Below are positions 51,789 through 61,238 of a DNA stretch of 64,000 bases, piece by piece. A program made the translations under genes and the position numbers. Source of the DNA: Chitinophagaceae bacterium (GTDB lineage Bacteria; Bacteroidota; Bacteroidia; Chitinophagales; Chitinophagaceae); NCBI GenBank assembly GCA_024508725.1, contig JANINS010000004.1, positions 1,196,163 to 1,260,162 on the forward strand, given 5' to 3'. How positions within the stretch are numbered: position 1 is the stretch's first letter; the number at the start of each line of letters is the position of its first letter. The notes beneath the pieces were generated by a model. The model made no database searches. It was not told the DNA's origin and saw only the letters and a list, made by a program, of their open reading frames with translations.

Positions 51789-53021
51789 TTACAAAGGCAT
51801 AACTGCAGAATTACCTGAAGAAGTTACCGCTCCGCTATTAACATTATTAAGATATACAGCAAGTGCAAAAGCAAGTACAGAAACAACGATCCCTATCATG
51901 AAAATGTTATACGCCAGTCGAATGAGTTTATATTTTCGGGCAAGTACAACACCCAAAGCATAGATATCCTTGATAAGAGATCCATATAAATAAGCTGAAT
52001 CGCCCATCATTATACGCATTGCATTCTCGTATTGTTCTAACGAAGCCTTATAAAAATTACCAAAGAATAAAAGATTGGTTTTTTTGTTAATGATATCCTG
52101 GTCGCTAAATCTTCCTTCACTGATCTTTGGCCTGGTAGCAAGGATCGCTACTACAATTGTGCTTACAGAAACCACCAGGAAAATAATAGTGGGAATGGTA
52201 AGATAAGTATCCACTTCAAGTCTTCTTACCAATACAGAAAGAATTACTGAGATGATGATCGCATTTACCGAGATGAGAATGTTAGCCTTGCCATCAGCCA
52301 TTTCGCTTAGCTGCAAATGATTGTCGGAAGTAAGCCGCAACATGGTTTGAATACCTTTTGTCATTAAAGCATTCTTTGGATTTATCTCTGGCCCAACGAT
52401 CGACAACTGGCTTTCCGTTTCTTCTCTTGCCTGCAACTGTTTTCTTAGCTTTTCGATATTCTGCTGTTTCTTCTTTTCCAACAGATCTCTGCAATAAGAT
52501 GTGTGAAAATGATGACCTTCTAAAAAAGTAATGGCATTTCTTAACCAAACTGTTTTACTGAATATCTCTCCCCGGCTCTCTAATCTTTCTTTTTGAATAC
52601 GTTTATTGCTTTGCTTAAAATCCTTTGTGCCGAGATGATACATATCTGCATCGCAGATGATCTCTTCTAACAGATTCTTTGGAGATTGCGGGTAGCGGGT
52701 TGCCAGGATGCAGGATTCAATTGAGTCCAGGACATCACTATCATGTATAAAATCCTTGAGATAAGATCTCATAATTGCTGCACTCTCTGTTTCATGGTCC
52801 GAAGCATCAGAATATAAATACCCTATATCATGAAACCATGCAGCAGCATATAATATCAGCATTTCCTGTTCACTAACATTATAATGAGCTGCTATTTCCT
52901 TTGTTCGTGCAACAACCTGCTTAGTATGCTCCAGGTTGTGATAACTCAAACCCTTAACAGATGCTTTCTCAAACAATGCTGTTACGTGGTTTTCTATTTT
53001 CTTATAAAGATCAGATTCCAT
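51789..53021 (-). CDS. HD-phosphohydrolase fused to Pycsar-effector-type membrane domain, 410 aa
   Basis: N-terminal HD domain: YHNLEH (H28, H32), WFHDIGY (H64, D65) and ICDADMYHLG (D124/D126), with a typical HD metal site. A coiled linker (about 180-210) leads to the C-terminal membrane module SEMADGKANILISVNAIIIS (239-258), two clear spans (about 249-266, 275-295) and a third near 372-395, which matches DUF5706/PycTM. PycTM domains act in cyclic-pyrimidine (Pycsar) immunity, but HD-PycTM proteins are also chromosomal in many Bacteroidota. It lies 2 nt from the phosphoesterase fusion and 13 nt from ppk. Confidence 0.85.
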   Translation of the reverse strand: MESDLYKKIENHVTALFEKASVKGLSYHNLEHTKQVVARTKEIAAHYNVSEQEMLILYAAAWFHDIGYLYSDASDHETESAAIMRSYLKDFIHDSDVLDSIESCILATRYPQSPKNLLEEIICDADMYHLGTKDFKQSNKRIQKERLESRGEIFSKTVWLRNAITFLEGHHFHTSYCRDLLEKKKQQNIEKLRKQLQAREETESQLSIVGPEINPKNALMTKGIQTMLRLTSDNHLQLSEMADGKANILISVNAIIISVILSVLVRRLEVDTYLTIPTIIFLVVSVSTIVVAILATRPKISEGRFSDQDIINKKTNLLFFGNFYKASLEQYENAMRIMMGDSAYLYGSLIKDIYALGVVLARKYKLIRLAYNIFMIGIVVSVLAFALAVYLNNVNSGAVTSSGNSAVMPL

Positions 53022-53023
53022 TG

Positions 53024-56000
53024 TTAAAACGTTAAGTTGATTCGTGTACCTACTGAAAGATTGAACAGTGTTTCTTCTTTAGAAAAAGCAACAGTTCCTG
53101 ATACAATTACCATATTAAATGGTGCATAATACAAACCACCGCCATATGATGTATGCCATTTTTTTGAATCTTCACCAGGCATCCATACTCTTCCTATATC
53201 ACCAAAACCAATTACTCCAATATCGCCCGGGAATAAAAAGGACTTTGATCCAAATACCTTCTGTCTTAATTCCAGGCTTCCATAAGCCAGCGATCTGCCT
53301 GAAAAACGATTCTTTCTAAATCCACGCAAGAAATTATTCTGACCCAGACTCAAAGCCTGGAAGTATTCGAACTGTTTATTAAAAATATGTCCGCCACCAA
53401 CTTTTAATACGGCAACAAGTTTGGCAGGTATACTCCAGCTTCCATACACTGTCATATCAGAGACGATCTTTGTTACAGGATCGGCACTACTATGCAATGC
53501 GGCGAAGCTTGACAACTCTGTATTCCAATACACTCCTCTTGTAGGCATCAATCCATTGTCGATGTAATTGATCTCCATTCCGGCTTTTCCACCGTAATAT
53601 GTCTTAGTGGCATACACACTTGCAGAATCTAGTCCTACCAGATCAGGTTTAAATAATATCCTGTTGTTATTATCTTCCTGGTGATTCCAGTAATGAAAGA
53701 TGGAAGGTCCGATGCTGAAATTCATGATACCATTCGGCCGTTTTCTAATCATCAGATCTGCTGTGGCATAATTGTAACGCACTCTGTAATAATCCAGGCT
53801 ATTCTTGAACTCTGTATTATTTCCCAAACCAAAAAAGTTATTCAGAGAAGGTTCAACGAGTTGAGCATTTATAACAAGATCCGTTTTGCCTAACAGCTCA
53901 TTAAACTCTCCGGTATATTTAACCTGGTATGCATGAAAAGTTGTTGCATAAAGCGTTGTTAGCTTTTGAAATGATGCATAAGGCTCTTTTCTAAAACCAA
54001 AAGTCTTGCGTTGAAATCCGATTCCCACCAATAATTTATCGTCTACATTGTAGCCAAGGTTAATAGTCGGAAATCGGTTTGTATTGTATTGGAATCCTGA
54101 TAACTTGAATTGGTTTCTTGATGGATCATCATCAATAAAAATCTTTGATCGACTTTTTGATGCGACATAATTACTATCTGGGAAAACATCATAGATATAG
54201 TTCTTTACATTGCCCCTGATATTAAAAGTGTCCAATCCTCTTCCTCCAATTATCCTTAACCTTACTCTCGAATCAACATTCGGATCAACATCAAAGATGT
54301 CTTCATTATTAAACCCATATAAATGAACTTCATCTGTTTCAGAAGCAACAAACGTTCTGTCATACATCAGCGAAGCAGAATCTGTCTCCTTATTACGCTT
54401 GAATACCTGTACACGAAATCCTTTATCAGCAGGTGTGATCTTAAATAATTCCTTTTTATTACTGCCCAGAACATTTACCTGGTTAGAAAGAAAATGGTAA
54501 TACTCTTCACCACGTTTCATTAAAAGGTTACGTCTGCCTTTTAATTTTTCCAGTATTGTTGCACCGGAAATTGGTTGTACTTCTTTCGGTAATCTTGAAA
54601 CAGCTTCCTGCAATACATCGTCAGATAAAGAAGTCTGAACTTCTGTAATGGCAGCCTGCCAGTCATTCCAATTCAATTGATTCAGGAAGAGCCTGTCAAA
54701 ATCTCTTGCCGGCCAGTTAAACCAATTCACCTTGGGAATATCTTCTCTAAACCCTTTCAGGAAAGGCAATAAATAACCAGACACCCATTTGTTCAACAAT
54801 CCATTTGCATGATACAATGCCTGGTCACGATCTCGTGGAATAGGATAATACAGTTTACCTTTTCCAGTATCAGCAACACCAAATTTCCATTGGTCGAAAT
54901 GCCTGTCGAAATCACCGATCAACATATCCAATAACCTGGCTTTAAGCACAGCTTTCTGATCAACACGATTATCATTATCTTCTATAAGATGCTCGAAAAC
55001 AGTCGCACTACTTTTTGTATCTCTTCCATCTATAGAAGCATCTTTTCGTTCGATCGTTACCAGTTGGTTTGCAAAGATTGGCTGGTATATACCAAAAGCC
55101 GGATCATTAGGAATGAAGAAAAGTTGCGGATGCGGTGCAGCGATTTTTAGTTTGTCTGCAAGCGGTGGAACTACCAACGGTGCGTATGGATGTGAACCGG
55201 AAATAAAATCCTGGACTACCGCTTCTGCTACTGAATTTCTAAATCCTTCAGGAATGATGAGTGAAGCATCTTTGTTCACTGTTCTGATCACCCAATCATG
55301 TCCTTGCTTATCAGTAATAGTAAGTGATTTAGTTTGTTTTCCGCCACCTATACTTTTGATCTTATACCCTCCTTTTGCAAGGTCAAATACTTTTACCTGT
55401 ACAGGTGTAGCCCATTCTTTTCTATAATTTTTTCCGAGGAAGAATTTCTTAAGCCACCCAGCCTGGTTAAACTTAGGATTTGGAATTGCTATTACTGAAT
55501 CTTTGAAAGGCTCTATGGCAACAATAGTAGCCTTTGTTACCGTATCGGCTGCTGGATTTGGCAGTACAGAGAAATTAAATAACCTGGATGAATATCTCTT
55601 TAAAGGTGCAGCACCTGTTGAATCAGATTCTACAGCATATATGCTGGCATCTACATCTTTTTTCTTTGTGATCTCTAAAGTGGCAAATCCCAAAGATTTG
55701 TCAACATACTCTGCATTTCTTCCTTTATTTACCCTTGATGATTTACATCCTGAACCACTAACAATGTAATAATGACTGCTGTCTTTGATCAGTTGCAATG
55801 TATGTTCATGCCCTGCAACATTGATCACATTGGGATGTGTTTTCAAAACCTTGGTAACAGCATTGATCATATTCTGGTACTTCGGATGCGGAAGATCCTG
55901 GACTGTTCCAAAAATGCCTCTCGTTATCGGGTAAATACTTCCGAGAATAGGTAAAGGAAAATAGTATTTAGGATTGAGATCTGTTAGCGGAAATATATGT

Positions 56001-56704
56001 TGCTTGATATTGAAGTTACCGCCATGTATTCCATAACTTTTAAAAGGATGATGCGTAGCAAAGATCACCAGCTTCTTAGAATTCTTCTGCAGTATGTCTT
56101 CTAACTGCACCAATACTTCATCTTCTGTTTTAGTAGGACAATCTGATTCTACTCCGGGTTTATCACTTTCATGTAACCACCATTGCGAGTCCATCACCAC
56201 CAGTGTTACATCAGCACTTATCGGCACTTCTATCGGGCCAGGACAACCGCCACCCGGATAAAATCTCACGTTATTATCTCCTAGTATATTGATGTATTGT
56301 TCTTCTCGCAAAATGGCATCATATCCATGAGGACCACCATTGTTCCAGTCATGATTACCGGGAATAAAAACAACTTTCGCCCCTGTATTCTTTGCTACAT
56401 TGATCTGTGTATCTAATACTGCTTTTGCCTGTGCATACCCTAATGTCTGGTCATCAGGTAACCCTTCTTTATACAGGTTATCACCCAGGTAAACGATCAC
56501 TGTTTTCTTATCAAGTTTTACATGTTTTTTTACTGCTTCGATCACAGGATGATTTCCTGAGGTTTGTACTTCTTTTGCTGTTTTACCATCAGTAACAAAT
56601 GCACCTGCATCACCAATCAGAATAACCCTTGCCTGCAAGCTGTCATCCTGTCCAAAACTTACATAAGAGATCAATAAAAAGAACCCTAATAATCTACTTT
56701 TCAT
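53024..56704 (-). CDS. Phosphoesterase / kinase-like / Omp85 fusion protein, 1226 aa
   Basis: Start ATG 56704; signal peptide ends VSFGQ. Residues 25-330 are a calcineurin-type phosphoesterase: LIGDAG (29-34), LGDN, GNHDW (116-120), ATHHP (216-220), GHEH (298-301). Residues 405-860 share the kinase-like region of the 46068 gene: GGGKQTKSL (453-461), WVIRTVNKD, LIGDFDRHFDQW (595-606) and PIPRDRDQAL (621-630). Residues 870-1226 form an Omp85-type barrel (LGQNNFLRGFRKNRFSGRS). This puts a phosphatase and a kinase-like domain in one surface protein. Overlaps the upstream lipoprotein gene by 11 nt. Catalysis is inferred. Confidence 0.82.
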   Translation of the reverse strand: MKSRLLGFFLLISYVSFGQDDSLQARVILIGDAGAFVTDGKTAKEVQTSGNHPVIEAVKKHVKLDKKTVIVYLGDNLYKEGLPDDQTLGYAQAKAVLDTQINVAKNTGAKVVFIPGNHDWNNGGPHGYDAILREEQYINILGDNNVRFYPGGGCPGPIEVPISADVTLVVMDSQWWLHESDKPGVESDCPTKTEDEVLVQLEDILQKNSKKLVIFATHHPFKSYGIHGGNFNIKQHIFPLTDLNPKYYFPLPILGSIYPITRGIFGTVQDLPHPKYQNMINAVTKVLKTHPNVINVAGHEHTLQLIKDSSHYYIVSGSGCKSSRVNKGRNAEYVDKSLGFATLEITKKKDVDASIYAVESDSTGAAPLKRYSSRLFNFSVLPNPAADTVTKATIVAIEPFKDSVIAIPNPKFNQAGWLKKFFLGKNYRKEWATPVQVKVFDLAKGGYKIKSIGGGKQTKSLTITDKQGHDWVIRTVNKDASLIIPEGFRNSVAEAVVQDFISGSHPYAPLVVPPLADKLKIAAPHPQLFFIPNDPAFGIYQPIFANQLVTIERKDASIDGRDTKSSATVFEHLIEDNDNRVDQKAVLKARLLDMLIGDFDRHFDQWKFGVADTGKGKLYYPIPRDRDQALYHANGLLNKWVSGYLLPFLKGFREDIPKVNWFNWPARDFDRLFLNQLNWNDWQAAITEVQTSLSDDVLQEAVSRLPKEVQPISGATILEKLKGRRNLLMKRGEEYYHFLSNQVNVLGSNKKELFKITPADKGFRVQVFKRNKETDSASLMYDRTFVASETDEVHLYGFNNEDIFDVDPNVDSRVRLRIIGGRGLDTFNIRGNVKNYIYDVFPDSNYVASKSRSKIFIDDDPSRNQFKLSGFQYNTNRFPTINLGYNVDDKLLVGIGFQRKTFGFRKEPYASFQKLTTLYATTFHAYQVKYTGEFNELLGKTDLVINAQLVEPSLNNFFGLGNNTEFKNSLDYYRVRYNYATADLMIRKRPNGIMNFSIGPSIFHYWNHQEDNNNRILFKPDLVGLDSASVYATKTYYGGKAGMEINYIDNGLMPTRGVYWNTELSSFAALHSSADPVTKIVSDMTVYGSWSIPAKLVAVLKVGGGHIFNKQFEYFQALSLGQNNFLRGFRKNRFSGRSLAYGSLELRQKVFGSKSFLFPGDIGVIGFGDIGRVWMPGEDSKKWHTSYGGGLYYAPFNMVIVSGTVAFSKEETLFNLSVGTRINLTF

Positions 56705-57575
56705 GCACCGCTTTTTTGTATTTGAAGTATAACAGGTTAGGTAACCCTTCTCCTGCAGCTTCATTAGAAATGAACATATCACCTGAAGGAGTAAAAGCAA
56801 TTCCTTCCGGTTGTTTATACAGGTCTGCCGGAAGTGGATAAACGCTTTTCACTTTTCCCGACTTATCTGCAATAACCAATGCTTTATTGATTGATGAAAC
56901 GATATACAGATCACCACTTATCGGGTTGATAGCTGCTGCAGAAGGTTTGAATTTCTTTTCCTTCTCTGCTCCTGTCTTTGATCGATCTATCAGGTTTGCA
57001 TCGATGATAAATGGCCCGGAATCGAACGACCTGCTTTGTGGATCGAAAGCCCATGTACTTACAGTTGATTTATTATCTGCCTCGCAATCTTTACATATCA
57101 AAACCAACTTGCGTAACGAACTATCGTAATACAATATTTCAAACTCATTTTTACCTTTTAACGGGATATCATATTTCTGAGAGTTAACTGAATCTGGTGA
57201 AGTAAACTTTGCAGCTATAATATCGCCATCACTCTTTAGCACATAAAAAGTGCTATCAAGCAATACCATATCTTCATAATCAGCATGAGTTGCAAAATGC
57301 CATTGCTGTATTACTGGTTTATCATCGGTTAAAATGATCTTGAATAACACTCCTACTTCATCAACGATCGCAAAAACACTGGAATCTTTCTGATAGAAGG
57401 CCAGTCCTGAAATTTCATTCAGCTTATCGCCCAACTTGATCACCTTGGGATGGTTCAAATCATATTCTGGTGGCGTAGGATGGCTTCTTCTCGTTCCATT
57501 ACCTGAACAAGCAGCCATCACAGATAGCAACAACGGCAGCGTAAGCAGTTTAAAAAACTTTGCGAATAACGGCAT
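56694..57575 (-). CDS. SdiA-regulated-type lipoprotein with propeller domain, 293 aa
   Basis: Signal with lipobox LSVMAAC (Cys near 23) and a basic Ser/Pro region, then a propeller-like domain with ISGLAFYQKDSSVFAIVDE, GVLFKIILTDDKPVIQQW and PEGIAFTPSGDMFISNEAAG. This is the YjiK/SdiA-regulated family, whose role is unsettled; calcium- or phosphate-linked esterase activity has been suggested for relatives. It starts the reverse-strand operon and overlaps the phosphoesterase fusion by 11 nt. Divergent from hbd. Confidence 0.78.
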   Translation of the reverse strand: MPLFAKFFKLLTLPLLLSVMAACSGNGTRRSHPTPPEYDLNHPKVIKLGDKLNEISGLAFYQKDSSVFAIVDEVGVLFKIILTDDKPVIQQWHFATHADYEDMVLLDSTFYVLKSDGDIIAAKFTSPDSVNSQKYDIPLKGKNEFEILYYDSSLRKLVLICKDCEADNKSTVSTWAFDPQSRSFDSGPFIIDANLIDRSKTGAEKEKKFKPSAAAINPISGDLYIVSSINKALVIADKSGKVKSVYPLPADLYKQPEGIAFTPSGDMFISNEAAGEGLPNLLYFKYKKAVHEK

Positions 57576-57692
57576 AGGTATTTATACTAGATGAAAACTC
57601 AAGCAGTTATAAAACAAATCTCTTGCCGCCTTGTGGTTGCAATATAGCGGCCGATTTATCTTATCTAAACCATTCATTTGAGGAATAGATTC

Positions 57693-57700
57693 TACATTTG
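57693..57700 (+). promoter_or_regulatory. hbd promoter -7 element
   Basis: TACATTTG matches TAnnTTTG, 83 nt before the ATG at 57784. A TTTG lies 12 bp upstream, too close for the usual -33 spacing. Moderate support only. Confidence 0.35.
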
Positions 57701-57783
57701 AGCCGTAATAAACTTAGTTGCAGGGACTTGGAGCTATGAACATTTTCAGGCATCTTGCAACCCATTTAAACTATTGATTGCTT

Positions 57784-58674
57784 ATGAAGAATGTTACTGT
57801 GATTGGTGCAGGAACCATGGGAAACGGAATTGCTCACGTATTTGCACAAAGCGGATTTAATGTAGCACTGGCCGATGTAAATGCGGCACAACTCGAGAAG
57901 GCCGTACAAACCATTTCAAAGAATTTCGATCGCCAGGTAGCCAAAGGTTCGGTTACAGAAGAACAAAAAAGCCAGGCTTTAGATAATATAAAAACGTACA
58001 CCGATATAGCTGAAGCAGTAAAAAACGCTGAGCTGGTGGTTGAAGCTGCTACAGAAAATGTAGACCTCAAACTAAAAATATTTAAACAGCTCGATGAAGT
58101 AACACCCCAGGGAGCTATACTTGCCACAAATACATCTTCTATCTCCATCACAAAAATTGCTGCAGTAACAAAACGTCCGGAACTGGTGATCGGGATGCAT
58201 TTTATGAATCCTGTTCCTGTAATGAAACTCGTAGAGATCATTAATGGATATTCTACAAGTGCTGAAGTGAGTGAAAAGATCATTGAACTGAGCCGTCAAT
58301 TGGGTAAAGTACCTAGTGTGGTGAACGATTATCCTGGCTTTATTGCCAACAAGATACTCATGCCAATGATCAACGAAGCGATTTATAGTTTATACGAAGG
58401 CATTGCAGGAGTTGAAGAGATCGATACCATCATGAAACTTGGAATGGCACATCCGATGGGGCCTTTACAATTAGCAGATTTCATCGGGTTGGATGTTTGC
58501 CTCAGCATTTTAAACGTTTTATACGATGGATTTGGTAACCAGAAATATGCTCCTTGCCCGTTGTTGGTGAACATGGTAATGGCAGGAAAACTTGGAGCAA
58601 AGAGTGGAGAAGGATTTTATACTTATACGCCAGGCAGTAAAGACCTGGTGGTGAGCAAGAGATTTAAGCAGTAA
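57784..58674 (+). CDS. hbd: 3-hydroxybutyryl-CoA dehydrogenase, 296 aa
   Basis: NAD-binding VIGAGTMGNGIAHVFAQSG (5-23), catalytic His region in HFMNPVPVMKLVEIINGY, and the C-terminal domain PSVVNDYPGFIANKILMP. It oxidises (S)-3-hydroxyacyl-CoA in beta-oxidation or butyrate/PHB pathways. ATG 57784 is preferred to a TTG 6 nt upstream. Stand-alone gene, divergent from the SdiA-type lipoprotein. Length is standard for this single-domain form. Confidence 0.93.
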   Translation: MKNVTVIGAGTMGNGIAHVFAQSGFNVALADVNAAQLEKAVQTISKNFDRQVAKGSVTEEQKSQALDNIKTYTDIAEAVKNAELVVEAATENVDLKLKIFKQLDEVTPQGAILATNTSSISITKIAAVTKRPELVIGMHFMNPVPVMKLVEIINGYSTSAEVSEKIIELSRQLGKVPSVVNDYPGFIANKILMPMINEAIYSLYEGIAGVEEIDTIMKLGMAHPMGPLQLADFIGLDVCLSILNVLYDGFGNQKYAPCPLLVNMVMAGKLGAKSGEGFYTYTPGSKDLVVSKRFKQ

Positions 58675-58708
58675 AAATTTTTATTGACGAGCTTTTGTGC
58701 TAAGATCA

Positions 58709-58791
58709 ACTTCCGTTGTGTCACTCACTTGTACGTTCTGAACATTGTTCAACATTGTTTTCCCAGCTGAAGTGTGCGACGCAACGGAAGT
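58709..58791. repeat. Palindromic pair of dispersed repeats (copies D and E)
   Basis: ACTTCCGTTGTGTCACTCAC (58709-58728, continuing CTT...) and the inverted AAGTGTGCGACGCAACGGAA (58770-58789, ending GT) are reverse complements with three mismatches over 22 nt and about 39 nt between. It lies between hbd and the YdcF-like gene. A cruciform or stable RNA hairpin is likely. Confidence 0.75.
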
Positions 58792-58835
58792 AAAATAGTA
58801 TTACTTCAGCTGATGCCATAATAGTATCTTAAAAA

Positions 58836-59594
58836 ATGTTTTTCATACTCTCCAAACTATTACTGTTCCTCATCAGTCCATCTTTCTGGATCATTGCTTT
58901 ATTGGTTGGGAGTTTCCTCACAAAAAAAGAAAGACGAAAAAAAGTTTTAAGGGTAACGGTGCTTTGCCTGTTTCTGGTTTTCAGCAATCCATTTTTATTA
59001 AATGTTTTAGTTAGAGGCTGGCAACCTGCACCAGTTGATCTGCCTAAAGGAAAAAAATATTCAGCTGCCATTCACCTCGGTGGTGTTTCAATGACTGATA
59101 TTGACAAACGAATGTACTTTGGTGAAGCTGCAGACCGTTTTATACAGCTCACAAAACTTTATCATACGGGTGTGGTACAGCATGTTCTTGTTACAGGAGG
59201 ATCACCGGTTATATTTGGTAAAAGCACTGTTTCGGAAGCGGATCAATTGCATCAACAATTATTAATGCAGGGAATTCCCGATAGCAGCATTATTGCAGAG
59301 AACATATCAAGGAATACATTCGAAAATGCAGTGAACACAAAACACATTCTTGATTCACTTAAACTTTCACCACCTTACGTATTGATCACTTCTGCGATCC
59401 ATGTTCCAAGAGCAACCGCTGTTTTCAAAAAGGCCGGACTTGAGGTGATCCCTTATCCTTCTGCTTACACCGAGATAAAGCAAAAATTCAATATCAATGA
59501 TTTGATCCCATCGTTAGATGTTCTGACCGATTGGAATTTCTTCCTCAAAGAAATTGTTGGATTCGCAGTTTACAGGATCACAGGTAAAGCCTAA
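58836..59594 (+). CDS. YdcF/ElyC-type DUF218 envelope protein, 252 aa
   Basis: Two N-terminal membrane spans (about residues 3-26 and 38-58) followed by a DUF218 domain with GGVSMTD, HVLVTGGSP and ISRNTFENAV, then ITSAIHVPRATAVFKKAG. The SanA/ElyC/YdcF family is linked to envelope integrity and undecaprenyl-phosphate or SAM-like ligand binding; exact substrate is unknown. The ORF ends 4 nt inside the YigZ gene on the other strand. A stand-alone gene, preceded by the D/E repeat pair. Confidence 0.85.
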   Translation: MFFILSKLLLFLISPSFWIIALLVGSFLTKKERRKKVLRVTVLCLFLVFSNPFLLNVLVRGWQPAPVDLPKGKKYSAAIHLGGVSMTDIDKRMYFGEAADRFIQLTKLYHTGVVQHVLVTGGSPVIFGKSTVSEADQLHQQLLMQGIPDSSIIAENISRNTFENAVNTKHILDSLKLSPPYVLITSAIHVPRATAVFKKAGLEVIPYPSAYTEIKQKFNINDLIPSLDVLTDWNFFLKEIVGFAVYRITGKA

Positions 59595-60202
59595 CTGATC
59601 TGTCGATATTCTACCGTATGCAGATCTTTTAATTTGTATTCAACTTCTTCCACTCTCGATTTTGGAATACCAATATCCAACATGCAAAAAAGTTGTTGCT
59701 CCTGTTTAATGATATTGCAGTTGTATTGCTTAACGATCATCATCACATCATTCTGTTTAGTATAATCGAACTGGAGATGGTAATTGATGAGCACAGGTTT
59801 TTGAATGATGGGTGTTAACTGTAAAGCCATTGCTGTGGCTGTTTTGTATGCATTGATCAAACCCGGAACACCTAACAACGTACCACCAAAATAACGAACA
59901 ACGATCACGGCTACATTGGTGAGTTCTTTACTGTCGATCTGGCCAAGTATTGGTCTTCCCGCAGAACCGGAAGGCTCGCCATCATCATTCACCCTGAAAT
60001 TATTTTTATCCATCCCTAATCGATACGCAAAACAATGATGCACTGCTTTGGGATGTTCTTTCTTCAGCTCCTGTAAATATTTCTTGAAACTTTCAATCGT
60101 ATCAACAGGATATGCGAAAGCCAGGAACTTGCTTCCACGGTCTTTGAATTCGGCAAAAGAAGGTTTGTCTATGGTATAATAAAACTCAGCGTTGGTTGAC
60201 AT
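59591..60202 (-). CDS. yigZ: YigZ/IMPACT family protein, 203 aa
   Basis: ATG 60202 is the likely start (STNAEFYYTIDKPSFAEF). Family signatures: KKEHPKAVHHCFAYRLG, NDDGEPSGSAGRPILGQI and VVRYFGGTLLGVPGLINAY, followed by a small ferredoxin-like C-terminal domain. Bacterial YigZ is a widely conserved protein of unclear molecular role, related to eukaryotic IMPACT. It overlaps the ribD stop by 17 nt on the same strand, so it is translated from the ribD mRNA. Confidence 0.93.
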   Translation of the reverse strand: MSTNAEFYYTIDKPSFAEFKDRGSKFLAFAYPVDTIESFKKYLQELKKEHPKAVHHCFAYRLGMDKNNFRVNDDGEPSGSAGRPILGQIDSKELTNVAVIVVRYFGGTLLGVPGLINAYKTATAMALQLTPIIQKPVLINYHLQFDYTKQNDVMMIVKQYNCNIIKQEQQLFCMLDIGIPKSRVEEVEYKLKDLHTVEYRQIS

Positions 60203-61238
60203 TGCGGCGAAAATAACCAATACTATCTGTAAGCAGGTGTTCTTGTTTAGTCAACGAAAAATTGGAAAGCAATGGTGCATGCAATCCTTCATCAATATAT
60301 AACTCGGTATTGGTGATCACTCTTGCTTCGTCCCAGCTTCCATCATCAATAAACGATTGCAAAAGTTTTGCTCCACCTTCTACCAGGATGCTTTGTATGT
60401 TCATCTGGTAACATGCATTGAGTAGCTGGTGCACAATATTCGCATTATGTGATAATTGGTAGTAACTCAACTTCTCTCCTTCTTCGTGTTTAAGCGAATT
60501 AAAGATGATCGTTGGCTGGCTTTCATCAAATACGTTAAGATGATAAGGCAGACGAAGTTGCATATCAACTACAAGCCTTACAGGGTTCTTTCCTTTCCAT
60601 GATCTTACGTTTAAAGACGGGTTATCGAGTAAAGCAGTATTCGTTCCGATCAGAATCGCAGCTTGTTCGCTTCTCCATTTATGAACCATCCTGTTAGAGA
60701 GTTCATTAGAGATCATCAAACGATCTGCAGTACCGGAACCGATCTTTGCATCAGCCGTCTGTGCCCATTTTAAAACAACATACGGACGATGAAGTTCGTG
60801 AAACGTAAAGAATCTTCTGTTCAATTCTACACACTCTTTTTCCAAAACAGGAAATGCAACTTCAACTCCATTAGCTTTCAGTTTATCGATTCCTTTTCCA
60901 TCAACTTGTTTAAAAGGATCTCTTGAACCGACTACAACCTTCTTTATTTTATTGTGGAGTATCAGGTCAGTACAGGGTGGAGTTTTACCAAAATGCACAC
61001 AAGGCTCGAGAGAAACGTACAGAGTTGAACCAGCGATCAAACTCTTATCGTCATCAGCAACGCTGTTGATGCAATTCACTTCAGCATGTGCTTTACCAAA
61101 TTGTTTGTGATAACCTTCGCCAATCATCCTTCCATCATATACCAGCACAGCTCCCACCATGGGATTGGGTGCTACATTACCTGCACCAAGCTTTGCCAGC
61201 TCAATACAACGATGCATGTATACTTCTTCAGTCGTCAA
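60186..61238 (-). CDS. ribD: Bifunctional riboflavin deaminase/reductase RibD, 350 aa
   Basis: N-terminal deaminase: PNPMVGAVLVYDG, KAHAEVNCIN (HAE, zinc) and SLEPCVHFGKTPPCTDLI (PCxxxGxTPPC). C-terminal reductase (from about 150): LKWAQTADAKIG, AILIGTNTALLDNPSLNVR and SILVEGGAKLLQSF. It converts the first pyrimidine intermediate of riboflavin synthesis in two steps. Length is standard. Divergent from prmC with a 122 nt gap, and followed by yigZ. Confidence 0.96.
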   Translation of the reverse strand: MTTEEVYMHRCIELAKLGAGNVAPNPMVGAVLVYDGRMIGEGYHKQFGKAHAEVNCINSVADDDKSLIAGSTLYVSLEPCVHFGKTPPCTDLILHNKIKKVVVGSRDPFKQVDGKGIDKLKANGVEVAFPVLEKECVELNRRFFTFHELHRPYVVLKWAQTADAKIGSGTADRLMISNELSNRMVHKWRSEQAAILIGTNTALLDNPSLNVRSWKGKNPVRLVVDMQLRLPYHLNVFDESQPTIIFNSLKHEEGEKLSYYQLSHNANIVHQLLNACYQMNIQSILVEGGAKLLQSFIDDGSWDEARVITNTELYIDEGLHAPLLSNFSLTKQEHLLTDSIGYFRRNVNQR

